Shown: positions 8,574-16,960 of the stretch, piece by piece | Layout: each line of letters starts with the position of its first letter | Position numbering within the stretch: the stretch's first letter is position 1 | Source of the DNA: Solitalea lacus | GTDB taxonomy: Bacteria; Bacteroidota; Bacteroidia; Sphingobacteriales; Sphingobacteriaceae | Direction: 5' to 3' | NCBI RefSeq assembly: GCF_022014595.1 | Contig: NZ_CP091740.1 | Coordinates: 4,328,200-4,392,199 of the forward strand | DNA: 64,000 nucleotides | Position numbers and translations under genes: made by a program | The notes under the pieces: model-generated | Told to the model about the DNA's origin: nothing | Databases searched by the model: none | The model's input: only the letters and a program-made list of their open reading frames with translations

Positions 8574-8960
8574 ATGGCAACTACAAACACCTCAGGTAGA
8601 AGAAAAACCGCTGTTGCGCGTATCTACTTAAAAGAAGGTAGTGGTAACATTACCGTAAATGACAAAGACTACAAAGTATACTTCCCTACTTTACCATTAC
8701 AATACATCGTTAACCAAGCTATCGAGACTTCGAATCAAGCTGGTAAATTTGATGTTTTAGTAAATGTTAAAGGCGGTGGTATTACCGGTCAGGCAGAAGC
8801 AACTCGTTTAGCCATTGCTAAAGCGTTAGTAGAGTTAGATCCTGAAGTTAAACCAGCATTACGTGCTAAAGGGTTGATGACCCGTGACTCACGTATGGTT
8901 GAGCGTAAGAAACCAGGACGCAGAAAAGCTCGTCGTAGATTCCAGTTTAGTAAACGTTAA
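8574..8960 (+). CDS. rpsI: 30S ribosomal protein S9 (uS9)
   Basis: 128 residues. It starts with TSGRRKTAVARIYLKEGSG and ends with the very basic GRRKARRRFQFSKR tail, which reaches toward the tRNA in the ribosomal P site in this family. An aaggag ribosome-binding site lies just before the ATG (about 8565-8570), unusually clear for this phylum. rplM-rpsI is a nearly universal gene pair. Confidence 0.98.
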   Translation: MATTNTSGRRKTAVARIYLKEGSGNITVNDKDYKVYFPTLPLQYIVNQAIETSNQAGKFDVLVNVKGGGITGQAEATRLAIAKALVELDPEVKPALRAKGLMTRDSRMVERKKPGRRKARRRFQFSKR

Positions 8961-8981
8961 TATTTTTGGAGGAACACTAAC

Positions 8982-9791
8982 ATGGCAAGAACTTCTTATA
9001 ACGAATTGTTGGATGCAGGTGTCCACTTTGGTCACCTTACCCGCAAGTGGAATCCAAAAATGGCTCCATACATTTTCATGGAGAAAAACGGTATCCACAT
9101 TATCGATTTGAACAAAACGTTGGTTAAAGTTGAAGAAGCTGCTTCAGCAATTAAGCAAATCGTTAAATCAGGTCGCAAAGTATTATTTGTAGCTACAAAA
9201 AAACAAGCAAAAGATATCGTAGCTGCACAAGCTCAAGGCGTAAACATGCCTTTCGTAACCGAGCGTTGGTTAGGTGGCATGTTAACTAACTTCACTACAG
9301 TACGTAAGTCGATTAAAAAGATGACTAACATCGATAAATTGACCAAAGACGGTACTTACGACAATTTGTCGAAAAAAGAGAAGTTAATGATCAGCCGCGA
9401 CCGCGTGAAATTAGAAAGAGTTTTAGGTGGTATTGCTGACCTAAACCGTCTTCCTGCGGCATTGTTCTTAATTGACGTTAAGAAAGAGCACATCGCTGTT
9501 TCTGAAGCGTTGAAATTGAACATCCCTACTTTCGCGATGGTAGATACTAACTCTGACCCTACTAATATCGACTTCCCTATCCCTGCGAATGACGATGCAA
9601 CTAAATCAATTTCATTGATTACAGGCATTATCTGCAAGGCTATCGAAGAGGGTTTAGAAGAGCGTAAACGCGAAAAAGAAGAAGAATCAGACAAAGAAGC
9701 AATTGCTGCTGCTAAAGCTGAAAAAGCTGAAGGCGCTGCTCCAAAAGCTAAAAAAGCTGAGAAAAGCGAAGAGGCAGAATCTGCTGAGTAA
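8982..9791 (+). CDS. rpsB: 30S ribosomal protein S2 (uS2)
   Basis: 269 residues. The start MARTSYNELLDAGVHFGHLT and the segments WNPKMAPYIFMEKNGIHIID and TERWLGGMLTNFTTVRKSI are standard S2. A ggagg site at 8969-8973 precedes the ATG. The C-terminal ~45 residues are a low-complexity Ala/Lys/Glu tail, as in many Bacteroidota S2 proteins. S2 sits at the head-body junction of the small subunit and binds S1. It is 21 bp after rpsI and about 100 bp before tsf, with a palindromic repeat in that gap. Confidence 0.97.
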   Translation: MARTSYNELLDAGVHFGHLTRKWNPKMAPYIFMEKNGIHIIDLNKTLVKVEEAASAIKQIVKSGRKVLFVATKKQAKDIVAAQAQGVNMPFVTERWLGGMLTNFTTVRKSIKKMTNIDKLTKDGTYDNLSKKEKLMISRDRVKLERVLGGIADLNRLPAALFLIDVKKEHIAVSEALKLNIPTFAMVDTNSDPTNIDFPIPANDDATKSISLITGIICKAIEEGLEERKREKEEESDKEAIAAAKAEKAEGAAPKAKKAEKSEEAESAE

Positions 9792-9812
9792 TATTCTTTG
9801 AATTAACGTTGC

Positions 9813-9856
9813 GGGTTACGAGTTACGAGTTATTATCAACACGCAACACGTAACCC
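9813..9856 (+). repeat. Heptamer-based palindromic repeat between rpsB and tsf
   Basis: Left arm 9813-9831 is built of gttacga units, the loop is attatc, and right arm 9838-9856 is built of acacgca-like units. The two 19-base arms pair at 16 of 19 positions. It is intergenic and lies inside a ribosomal-protein operon. It could be a dispersed palindromic repeat of the genome or a weak attenuator; there is no T-run right after it. Confidence 0.5.
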
Positions 9857-9895
9857 GTAACTGTTTTAAAAAATCTAAAATTTAGAAATAAAAAT

Positions 9896-10738
9896 ATGTC
9901 AACTGTACAAATTAGCGCAGCAGATGTAAACAAATTACGTTTACAAACAGGCGCAGGTATGATGGATTGTAAAAAAGCATTAACTGAAACTAACGGTGAC
10001 TTTGAAGCAGCCATCGACTTGTTACGTAAAAAAGGTCAGAAAGTTTCTGCTGCTCGTTCAGGCAATACTACTGCTGAAGGTATCGTTTTAGTAAACTTAT
10101 CTGCTGATGGTACTAACGGTAAATTAATTGCTTTAGCTTGTGAAACTGAGCCGGTTTCTAAAGTAGAAGACTTCCGCAATTTAGGACAAGCTATTTTAGA
10201 TGCAGCTGTAGCTAACAATCCTGCTACTACTGAAGAGTTGGAGCAAATTAAATTAGCTGATGGCCGTACTGTTGCTGAAACCATTACCGAATTAACTGGT
10301 AAAATTGGAGAGAAAATCGTTATCTCTAGCTACGAAAACGTATCAGGTGAAGCTGTTACTTCATATATCCACTCAAACGGTAAAATGGGTGTATTAGTTG
10401 TATTTGCAGGTGCAGCAGGTACTGATATTACTGAAGCAGGTAAAGACGTTGCAATGCAAATTGCTGCTATGAGCCCTATCGCAGTTGATAAAGACGGTGT
10501 TGATGCTTCTACCATTGAGCGCGAATTAGAAATTGCTAAAGATCAAATCCGTGCTGAAGGTAAACCTGAAGAAATGGTAGAGAAAATTGCTCAAGGTAAA
10601 TTGAACAAATTTTACAAAGAGTCTACTTTATTGAACCAAGAGTTCGTTAAGGATAGCTCTAAAACCATCGCTCAGATGTTAGACGGTGTTAAAAAAGGTT
10701 TAACTGTAACCGCATTCAAACGCGTTGTTATTGGTTAA
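9896..10738 (+). CDS. tsf: Elongation factor Ts
   Basis: 280 residues. The N-terminal UBA-like domain is seen in ADVNKLRLQTGAGMMDCKKA and the conserved core in TEPVSKVEDFRNLGQAI. EF-Ts recharges EF-Tu by exchanging GDP for GTP. rpsB-tsf is a standard pair. A terminator follows 20 bp after the stop, so tsf is the last gene of this operon. The length is normal for Bacteroidota. Confidence 0.97.
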   Translation: MSTVQISAADVNKLRLQTGAGMMDCKKALTETNGDFEAAIDLLRKKGQKVSAARSGNTTAEGIVLVNLSADGTNGKLIALACETEPVSKVEDFRNLGQAILDAAVANNPATTEELEQIKLADGRTVAETITELTGKIGEKIVISSYENVSGEAVTSYIHSNGKMGVLVVFAGAAGTDITEAGKDVAMQIAAMSPIAVDKDGVDASTIERELEIAKDQIRAEGKPEEMVEKIAQGKLNKFYKESTLLNQEFVKDSSKTIAQMLDGVKKGLTVTAFKRVVIG

Positions 10739-10758
10739 TTAACTTTTTAACTAAATAT

Positions 10759-10795
10759 AAAACGGTTGTTTCTGATAAGGAAGCAGCCGTTTTTT
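10759..10795 (+). terminator. Terminator after tsf
   Basis: A stem of about 13 bp (aaacggttgtttc against gaagcagccgttt, with two G-U pairs) and a short loop is followed by a run of six T. Confidence 0.85.
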
Positions 10796-10885
10796 GTATC
10801 GGACGCTTGTAAATTACAAACTGTAAAATATTATCTTTTTATCACCTAAATGCGTCATCCTCACCTATCATTAAAACAATTTTTC

Positions 10886-10893
10886 TATTTTTG
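10886..10893 (+). promoter_or_regulatory. Likely -7 element upstream of pyrH
   Basis: TATTTTTG fits the TAnnTTTG consensus and is followed by c, as is common. No good -33 element is seen 19 bases upstream. The leader to the pyrH ATG would be only about 13 bases. Confidence 0.35.
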
Positions 10894-10913
10894 CGCAGTT
10901 TTTATCATATCCA

Positions 10914-11621
10914 ATGAACTATAAAAGAATTCTACTTAAACTTAGCGGAGAGTCTCTAATGGGAAACAAGCCATTCGGCATTGACCCTGAGCGTGTTAAT
11001 CAGTATGCAAAAGATATTAAAGAGGTAGCCGATAAGGGCGTAGAAATTGCCATAGTTATTGGCGGTGGCAATATTCATCGTGGGCTGGATGCTGAAAAAG
11101 GTGGCATGGACCGTGTGCAGGCTGATTACATGGGTATGCTGGCCACTGTGATTAACAGTATGGCGTTACAGGATGCTTTGGAGAAAACTGGGATAAAAAC
11201 ACGTTTGCTTTCAGCAATTAAAATGGAGCAAATTTGTGAACCATTTATCCGTCGCAGAGCCGTTCGTCACTTGGAAAAAGGCCGTGTAGTAATTTTTGGA
11301 GCAGGTACAGGTAACCCTTACTTTACCACCGATACAGCCGCTTCATTACGTGCCATTGAAATTGAAGCCGATGTGGTATTAAAAGGAACTCGTGTGGATG
11401 GTATTTATACTGCCGATCCAGAGAAAGACCCAAGTGCAATTCGTTATGACAAAATTACTTTCAGCGAAGTGTATGAAAAGAATCTGAACGTGATGGACAT
11501 GACTGCCTTTACACTTTGCCAGGAAAATAAATTACCAATAATTGTGTTTGACATGAATAAGCCTGGTAATTTCATGAAAATTGCAGTAGGTGAGCCTATC
11601 GGAACCTTGGTAGAAGGATAA
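10914..11621 (+). CDS. pyrH: UMP kinase
   Basis: 235 residues. This is the bacterial amino-acid-kinase-fold UMP kinase, which makes UDP from UMP and ATP in pyrimidine synthesis. Motifs seen are [13 protein letters not shown] (phosphate loop), [33 protein letters not shown] and [17 protein letters not shown]. The length is normal. The common order rpsB-tsf-pyrH-frr is kept here, but a terminator and a new promoter separate pyrH from tsf. Confidence 0.97.
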   Translation: MNYKRILLKLSGESLMGNKPFGIDPERVNQYAKDIKEVADKGVEIAIVIGGGNIHRGLDAEKGGMDRVQADYMGMLATVINSMALQDALEKTGIKTRLLSAIKMEQICEPFIRRRAVRHLEKGRVVIFGAGTGNPYFTTDTAASLRAIEIEADVVLKGTRVDGIYTADPEKDPSAIRYDKITFSEVYEKNLNVMDMTAFTLCQENKLPIIVFDMNKPGNFMKIAVGEPIGTLVEG

Positions 11622-11728
11622 TTCGTATATTTCTAAGAACAGAAAGAGGTGACATGAATTTGATGGCTCTTTTATCAGGGGTAATCATAAATCGCATTTC
11701 ATCAATCATATATTTAAATAAATAATTT

Positions 11729-12292
11729 ATGAACGACTTAATAAAAAAACAGTTGGACGATGCTAAGGAGCATATGGAGAAAACTGTTGTACACACTGAT
11801 GGTGAATTATTAAAAATCCGTGCTGGCAAAGCAATGCCTTCTATGATTGATGGCGTTCATGTTGACTATTACGGCAGTCTGGTACCTGTTAGTCAGGTGG
11901 CAAGCGTAAACACTCCTGATGCTCGTACAATTGTAATTCAACCTTGGGAAAAAACCATGATCACTCCAATTGAGAAAGCCATCATGGAAGCAAACCTTGG
12001 CTTTAACCCACAAAATGACGGTATAGTGGTTCGTATTAACGTTCCACCATTAACTGAAGAGCGTCGTAAAGACCTTGTTAAAAAAGTTAAAGCTGAAGCT
12101 GAAAATGGAAAAGTTACTGTTCGTAATATCCGTAAAGACGCTAACGAAAAAATTAAAAAGCTTTCTAAAGAAGGTGTTTCTGAAGACGAAATCAAAGGCG
12201 GAGAAGCTGAAGTTCAGAAATTGACTGACAGCTATATCGCCAAAATTGACAAGATAGTTGAAGCGAAAGAAAAAGATATCTTAACTGTTTAA
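11729..12292 (+). CDS. frr: Ribosome recycling factor
   Basis: 187 residues. The long helical arms are seen in LLKIRAGKAMPSMIDGVHVD, and the tail VTVRNIRKDANEKIKKL is standard. With EF-G it splits post-termination ribosomes. It lies 107 bp after pyrH and is closed by a very long terminator stem. The gap holds only AT-rich sequence with no clear promoter, so it is probably co-transcribed with pyrH. Confidence 0.97.
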   Translation: MNDLIKKQLDDAKEHMEKTVVHTDGELLKIRAGKAMPSMIDGVHVDYYGSLVPVSQVASVNTPDARTIVIQPWEKTMITPIEKAIMEANLGFNPQNDGIVVRINVPPLTEERRKDLVKKVKAEAENGKVTVRNIRKDANEKIKKLSKEGVSEDEIKGGEAEVQKLTDSYIAKIDKIVEAKEKDILTV

Positions 12293-12307
12293 TTCAGTTT
12301 TCAACGC

Positions 12308-12353
12308 ATAAAATAGAAAAGGATTCCGAAAAAGGAATCCTTTTCTATTTTAT
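12308..12353 (+). terminator. Long perfect terminator after frr
   Basis: A perfect 20-bp inverted repeat (12308-12327 and 12334-12353) with a gaaaaa loop. The distal arm is itself T-rich (ccttttctatttt), so it should stop transcription well. Confidence 0.85.
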
Positions 12354-12506
12354 AACACTTTGGTCTGCAAATGCTAAAACCTGTAAATACTAATAATCTA
12401 TTGACTAACTGGGGCAATCAGTAAAAAGTACAACAAAAGGCAGTTTATTGTCAAAGGATAGCTTGGATTAATTCTCCACTTTTGCATTGTTAAAAAACAA
12501 GATCGA

Positions 12507-13304
12507 ATGGAGCTAATCGGATACATAGGCGCAATTTTAATGGGACTTACCCTTGGTTTGATTGGAGGAGGAGGATCCATTTTAACCGTTCCAATTTTGG
12601 TGTATTTGTTTCATATTGATACAGTTCAGGCAACTGCTTATTCGCTTTTTATTGTAGGATTGACAAGCTTGGTTGGCTCTGTAAGTCATTTCAAACAAAA
12701 TAACATTGATTGGCGCAGTGTTTTAATGTTCGGCATACCATCGGTATTCTCTGTATTTATCACACGTACATATTTAGTAAAACTGATCCCAGAAATTGTT
12801 CTCAGTTTTGGATCAATCTCTATAAATAAATCCCTCTTCTTATTACTAATCTTTGCTCTTGTGATGCTTTTTGCGGCTTATTCAATGATAAAAAAGCCCA
12901 AATATGCTGAACAGGAAAAAGTGCAACAAAATCCGAACAATACGTTGCTTATTGCACAAGGGTTATTTGTAGGAGAAGTAACGGGCTTGGTAGGTGCAGG
13001 AGGTGGTTTTTTAATTATTCCTGCATTAGTAATTATGGCAAACCTTCCCATAAAAAAAGCAATTGGAACGTCATTGGTAATTATTGTACTTAACTCATTG
13101 ATCGGCTTTATGAGTAATCATGTAGGCATTCAGGCTTCCGACTGGGGATTCATGTTAAAGTTCTTCGGAATAGCCTCGATTGGAATTTTGATTGGAGGAG
13201 CATTGTCAAAAAAAATAAGCAGTGAGAAATTAAAGCCTGCCTTTGGGTGGTTTGTGCTAATAATGGGGTCGTTCATTATCATCAAGGAACTTTTAATTAA
13301 ATGA
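12507..13304 (+). CDS. TauE/SafE-family sulfite/organosulfonate exporter
   Basis: 265 residues with about eight hydrophobic segments. The start GYIGAILMGLTLGLIGGGGS and the internal repeat GEVTGLVGAGGGFLIIPALV are the paired glycine-rich motifs of the TauE/SafE (DUF81) family, inner-membrane permeases for sulfite, sulfoacetate and related anions. It is the first gene of a compact sulfur operon. Its TGA stop overlaps the ATG of the next small gene (ATGA), which indicates coupled translation. A role in sulfite export is inferred from the family and the neighbouring persulfide enzymes. Confidence 0.9.
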   Translation: MELIGYIGAILMGLTLGLIGGGGSILTVPILVYLFHIDTVQATAYSLFIVGLTSLVGSVSHFKQNNIDWRSVLMFGIPSVFSVFITRTYLVKLIPEIVLSFGSISINKSLFLLLIFALVMLFAAYSMIKKPKYAEQEKVQQNPNNTLLIAQGLFVGEVTGLVGAGGGFLIIPALVIMANLPIKKAIGTSLVIIVLNSLIGFMSNHVGIQASDWGFMLKFFGIASIGILIGGALSKKISSEKLKPAFGWFVLIMGSFIIIKELLIK

Positions 13305-13432
13305 GAACTAAAAAGAGTGTATTTCTATTCCTTCTTGCAAACATAGTTTTTTGGCTAACAATGTTTACGCTCCATGAAAAGGAGATTAAAAGTAGCCATT
13401 CAATACACAAGGAATTTTATCGAAACAAATAA
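13301..13432 (+). CDS. Small single-pass membrane protein, 43 residues
   Basis: A short frame starting with MRTKKSVFLFLLANIVFWLT and ending in ...KEFYRNK. Residues 6-23 are a hydrophobic helix preceded by Lys/Arg, so the N-terminus should face the cytoplasm; the tail of about 20 residues is charged and His-rich. Its ATG overlaps the TGA of the TauE-like gene (ATGA) and its stop is 10 bp before the thioredoxin ATG, so it fits the operon exactly. It cannot be the thioredoxin's N-terminus, because it is in another frame. I do not recognise the family. It could be a small partner of the TauE-like permease. Confidence 0.65.
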   Translation: MRTKKSVFLFLLANIVFWLTMFTLHEKEIKSSHSIHKEFYRNK

Positions 13433-13442
13433 GCTAAAGTAT

Positions 13443-13742
13443 ATGGCAACATTTTCAGATATGATAAAATCAAGCACACCTGTACTGGTTGATTTCTTTG
13501 CAACCTGGTGTGGACCATGCAAAATGATGTCACCCATTTTAGAGGAAGTAAAAGGCAAAATTGGAGACCAGGTAACCATCATTAAGGTTGATGTGGATAA
13601 AAACCCAGCAGCAGCCTCTGCATACAACGTAATGGGAGTACCTACATTAATTTTGTTTCAGAACGGGGAAATTAAATGGCGGCAGTCGGGAGTTGTGCCT
13701 GCCATGCAGCTTGAAGGTGTTTTAAAATCCCATATAAAATAA
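13443..13742 (+). CDS. Thioredoxin
   Basis: 99 residues from the ATG at 13443. An earlier ATG at 13374 is in frame, but it would put a 23-residue extension over the small gene at 13301-13432, and the protein from 13443 (MATFSDMIKSSTPVLVDFFA) already has a full thioredoxin fold. The active site is WCGPC, and the cis-Pro loop is GVPTLILF. It reduces disulfides or persulfides; within this operon it may serve as reductant for the persulfide enzymes. It ends one base before the methyltransferase start. Confidence 0.93.
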   Translation: MATFSDMIKSSTPVLVDFFATWCGPCKMMSPILEEVKGKIGDQVTIIKVDVDKNPAAASAYNVMGVPTLILFQNGEIKWRQSGVVPAMQLEGVLKSHIK

Positions 13743-13743
13743 G

Positions 13744-14361
13744 ATGAAGGAAATTGCAAATAACCATGAATCGTTAAACCAAGCTTATTGGGATGATCGT
13801 TATCAAAATCAGCAAACAGGATGGGATTTAGGAATGGTTTCTCCTCCGCTAAAGGCCTATATAGATCAATTATCGGATAAATCTATTTCAATTCTAATAC
13901 CGGGCTGTGGTAATGCTTACGAAGCAGAATATTTGCTTAATAGCGGGTTTACTAACGTTACTGTGGTTGATATTGCAGAAACACTTACCACTTCTCTAAG
14001 TCAACAACTTTCCCCCTTTATCAGCAATGGAAGTCTGAAAATAATTACCGGAGACTTTTTTGAGATGGAAGGACAGTTTGACTTAATTCTGGAGCAAACA
14101 TTTTTCTGTGCAATAGCTCCTCAGATGCGAGAAAATTATGTATCGAAAACTCATCAGCTCTTAAAGCCTGATGGCCGTTTAGTTGGAGTGCTTTTTAACA
14201 GAACGTTTGAGCTTCAAGGTCCACCGTTTGGCGGAAACAAAGCTGAATATATAACCTTATTCGAATCAAAATTTGAACTAAAAACAATTGATGATTGTTC
14301 TAATTCTGTGCAACCTCGTGCCGGAACAGAGTTGTTCATCAATTTTAGAAAGATTAATTAA
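13744..14361 (+). CDS. TPMT-like SAM-dependent thiol methyltransferase
   Basis: 205 residues. The N-terminal TGWDLGMVSPPLKAYID matches the substrate/cofactor entry motif of the thiopurine/thiol methyltransferase family. The SAM loop is ILIPGCGNAYEAEYLLNSGF, followed by VTVVDIAE. The family moves a methyl group to thiols, thiocyanate or hydrogen sulfide. One base separates it from the thioredoxin stop, and 11 bp separate it from the persulfide-dioxygenase-like gene, so a part in sulfide or thiol detoxification is likely but not shown. Confidence 0.85.
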   Translation: MKEIANNHESLNQAYWDDRYQNQQTGWDLGMVSPPLKAYIDQLSDKSISILIPGCGNAYEAEYLLNSGFTNVTVVDIAETLTTSLSQQLSPFISNGSLKIITGDFFEMEGQFDLILEQTFFCAIAPQMRENYVSKTHQLLKPDGRLVGVLFNRTFELQGPPFGGNKAEYITLFESKFELKTIDDCSNSVQPRAGTELFINFRKIN

Positions 14362-14372
14362 AATACTGTGAG

Positions 14373-15785
14373 ATGAAAGTAGAACAAATTTATACCGGAT
14401 GTTTGGCGCAGGGCGCTTATTATATTGAATCAAAAGGTGAAGCGGTTATAATTGACCCACTACGCGAAGTAGCTCCTTACATTGCCAAAGCAGAAAAAGA
14501 AAACGCCAAAATTAAATACGTGTTTGAAACGCACTTCCATGCAGATTTCGTTTCAGGCCATATTGACCTGGCAAAGAAGACCGGAGCTACCATAGTTTAC
14601 GGCCCAACAGCTGAAACTGCTTTTGCTGCTCATATTGCAAAGGACGGTGAAGAGTTTAAAGTCGGAGATATAACCATTAGGGTTTTACACACCCCAGGTC
14701 ATACCCTGGAGTCGAGCTGTTACTTGTTAATTGATAAAAATGGCAAATACCACAGTTTATTTAGCGGTGACACTTTATTTATAGGCGATGTTGGTCGTCC
14801 GGATCTTGCCGTCAAATCAGATTTGACTAAAGAAGATTTGGCAGGCTTATTATATGATTCCTTGCGAAGCAAAGTAATGACCTTGCCTGACGATATAATC
14901 ATTTATCCTGCACATGGCGCAGGTTCAGCTTGTGGTAAAAACATGAGTAAAGAGACCTGGGATACTTTAGGTCACCAGAAAGAAACCAATTACGCTTTAC
15001 GCAATATCAGTAAAGAAGAATTTATAAAAGAGGTATTGGATGGCATTGCTCCTCCTCCTCAGTATTTCCCTAAAAATGCAATGCTAAATAAAAAAGGCTA
15101 CGAAAGCATTGATGAAGTACTTAGCCAAGGAGCACGTGAATTATCTCCTGAAGAGTTTGAAATGACAGCAGATGCAGAGGAAGCAATCGTTTTGGATACC
15201 AGAAAACCTACTGAGTTTGCCAAAGGATTTATTCCAAATTCGATTAATATTGGTTTGGATGGTCAGTTTGCTGCTTGGGTAGGAGCACTAATCACTGATT
15301 TGAAGCAACCTATTTTATTAGTAACGGACCTTGGTCGTGAAGAAGAAGCGGTAACACGCTTGGCTCGTGTTGGTTATGATAATACTATTGGGCATTTAAA
15401 AGGCGGCTTTGAAGCATGGAAAAATGACGGTAAAGATGTTGAAATTATAGACAGTATTACTGCAGAAGAGTTTGCCAGCAGATTCCAAAAAAACGAAACA
15501 GTAGTACTTGATGTTCGTAAAGAAAGCGAATACCGTGCAGAACACGTTGAAGATGCTTACAATAAGCCACTCGATTATATTAATGAATGGATGAGTTCTG
15601 TTGATCCAAAAACACATTACTATATTCATTGCGCTGGTGGATACCGCTCAATGATTACAGCATCCATTTTAAAAGCACGCGGATTTAACAACTTCACTGA
15701 AGTTGCAGGAGGATTTGGAGCTATTGCTAAAACTTCTGTTCCAAAAACTGATTTTGTTTGTCAAAGCAAACTACAAAGCAGGTAA
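14373..15785 (+). CDS. Persulfide-dioxygenase-like metallo-beta-lactamase protein with two rhodanese domains
   Basis: 470 residues. The N-terminal domain (about 1-240) has the metal motif [11 protein letters not shown], then [27 protein letters not shown] and [11 protein letters not shown], the pattern of ETHE1-type persulfide dioxygenases, which oxidise glutathione persulfide to sulfite. Two rhodanese domains follow. In the first (about 255-350) the active-site loop reads [11 protein letters not shown], with Asp where Cys is needed, so it is probably inactive. The second (about 365-460) has HCAGGYRS with the catalytic Cys. Such fusions move sulfur between persulfide, sulfite and thiosulfate. 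Sulfite made here could leave by the TauE-like exporter of the same operon. Confidence 0.9.
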   Translation: MKVEQIYTGCLAQGAYYIESKGEAVIIDPLREVAPYIAKAEKENAKIKYVFETHFHADFVSGHIDLAKKTGATIVYGPTAETAFAAHIAKDGEEFKVGDITIRVLHTPGHTLESSCYLLIDKNGKYHSLFSGDTLFIGDVGRPDLAVKSDLTKEDLAGLLYDSLRSKVMTLPDDIIIYPAHGAGSACGKNMSKETWDTLGHQKETNYALRNISKEEFIKEVLDGIAPPPQYFPKNAMLNKKGYESIDEVLSQGARELSPEEFEMTADAEEAIVLDTRKPTEFAKGFIPNSINIGLDGQFAAWVGALITDLKQPILLVTDLGREEEAVTRLARVGYDNTIGHLKGGFEAWKNDGKDVEIIDSITAEEFASRFQKNETVVLDVRKESEYRAEHVEDAYNKPLDYINEWMSSVDPKTHYYIHCAGGYRSMITASILKARGFNNFTEVAGGFGAIAKTSVPKTDFVCQSKLQSR

Positions 15786-15794
15786 TTCATCAAT

Positions 15795-16370
15795 ATGGAT
15801 ACGATAATTAATTTCATTAAACAGCCTTGGCCCTGGTACATTGCAGGGCCGCTAATTGGCTTAACTGTTCCAGCGTTATTGCTTATTGGCAATAAATCCT
15901 TTGGAATTAGTTCATCATTGCGTCACATTTGTGCAGCATGTTTACCGGCAAAGATCCCCTTCTTTAACTACAATTGGAAAAAAGAAGCCTGGAACCTGTT
16001 CTTTGTCTTTGGGATTGCCATTGGAGGATTTCTTGCAAGCTTCGTGCTGGCCAACCCTGAGCCAATAAAGCTCAACCCGCAAACAGTTACTGATTTACAG
16101 CAGCTGGGCGTAAAAGATTTTGGTCATTTTTTGCCCCTGGATATTTTTAGTTTTAGCAATCTCTTTAGCCTTAAAGGACTATTCTTTATGGTGATCGGAG
16201 GGTTTCTTGTTGGCTTTGGAACACGTTATGCAGGAGGATGTACTTCAGGACATGCAATAATGGGTTTATCAAATCTGCAATGGCCATCACTAGTGGCAAC
16301 CATCTCCTTTATGGTTGGAGGTTTTGCAATGACCTGGTTTATTTTACCCTTACTATTCAATTTATTTTAA
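15795..16370 (+). CDS. YeeE/YedE-family sulfur transporter, half A
   Basis: 191 residues with about four or five membrane segments. The signature [20 protein letters not shown] contains the family's conserved Cys. YeeE/YedE proteins of the thiosulfate-uptake (TsuA) type carry sulfur species through a path lined with such cysteines. Here the transporter is split into two adjacent genes, one base apart, as in the PmpA/PmpB-type pairs. The N-terminus also has CAACLPAK around residues 43-50. Confidence 0.88.
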   Translation: MDTIINFIKQPWPWYIAGPLIGLTVPALLLIGNKSFGISSSLRHICAACLPAKIPFFNYNWKKEAWNLFFVFGIAIGGFLASFVLANPEPIKLNPQTVTDLQQLGVKDFGHFLPLDIFSFSNLFSLKGLFFMVIGGFLVGFGTRYAGGCTSGHAIMGLSNLQWPSLVATISFMVGGFAMTWFILPLLFNLF

Positions 16371-16371
16371 G

Positions 16372-16875
16372 ATGAAGAGCGAAATTGTAGAGAAAGAAGA
16401 ATTTGTAATTGAACACCCTATTGAGTGCGAGTCGCCTAATGAACAACGCTCATTTGAAGGTTTTACAGCCAACTTTAAATATCTGATAATAGGTTTATTG
16501 TTCGGAGTGGTGTTTGTAAAGGCAGAAATTGTTTCTTGGTTTCGAATTCAGGAAATGTTTCGCCTGCAATCCTTCCATATGTACGGAGTGATTGGTTCAG
16601 CAGTAACAGTAGGCATGCTCTCAGTTTGGCTAATCAAAAAGTTTAACATTAAAACCGCCAAGGGAGAAAAAGTGATTTTCCACGACAAAACCTTCAATAA
16701 AGGACAAATAATTGGAGGTTTGATGTTCGGTTTAGGCTGGGCACTAACAGGCGCTTGCCCCGGCCCATTGTTTGCTCAAATAGGAAGCGGATTCTTAGCT
16801 GTAACAGTTACCCTGTTAAGCGCCATTGCCGGCACTTGGGTATATGGCTTGTTACGTGACAGACTTCCTCATTAA
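16372..16875 (+). CDS. YeeE/YedE-family (DUF6691-like) sulfur transporter, half B
   Basis: 167 residues. An N-terminal charged stretch of about 30 residues is followed by membrane helices and the signature GWALTGACPGPLFAQIGSGF with the conserved Cys. It pairs with the gene one base upstream to make a complete transporter. It is the last gene of the sulfur operon; a 15-bp stem follows 22 bp after the stop. Confidence 0.87.
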   Translation: MKSEIVEKEEFVIEHPIECESPNEQRSFEGFTANFKYLIIGLLFGVVFVKAEIVSWFRIQEMFRLQSFHMYGVIGSAVTVGMLSVWLIKKFNIKTAKGEKVIFHDKTFNKGQIIGGLMFGLGWALTGACPGPLFAQIGSGFLAVTVTLLSAIAGTWVYGLLRDRLPH

Positions 16876-16897
16876 AACCCTAATAAACCCATTTGTG

Positions 16898-16933
16898 CGA
16901 ATTACACTAAATCTAATAATTTAGTGTAATTCG
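16898..16933 (+). terminator. Inverted repeat at the end of the sulfur operon
   Basis: A perfect 15-bp stem (16898-16912, 16919-16933) with a six-base loop. The sequence after it (tattatata) is only partly T-rich. It probably acts as a terminator, but being symmetric and close to the next gene (start 16961) it could also be an operator for the AraC-type regulator. Confidence 0.6.
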
Positions 16934-16960
16934 TATTATATAATCAGTGTATTCATTCTT

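Noticed and set aside
13374-13442. Longer start for the thioredoxin at 13374
   Set aside because: The extra 23 residues are untypical for thioredoxin and overlap the small membrane-protein gene in another frame; the ATG at 13443 gives a complete domain.
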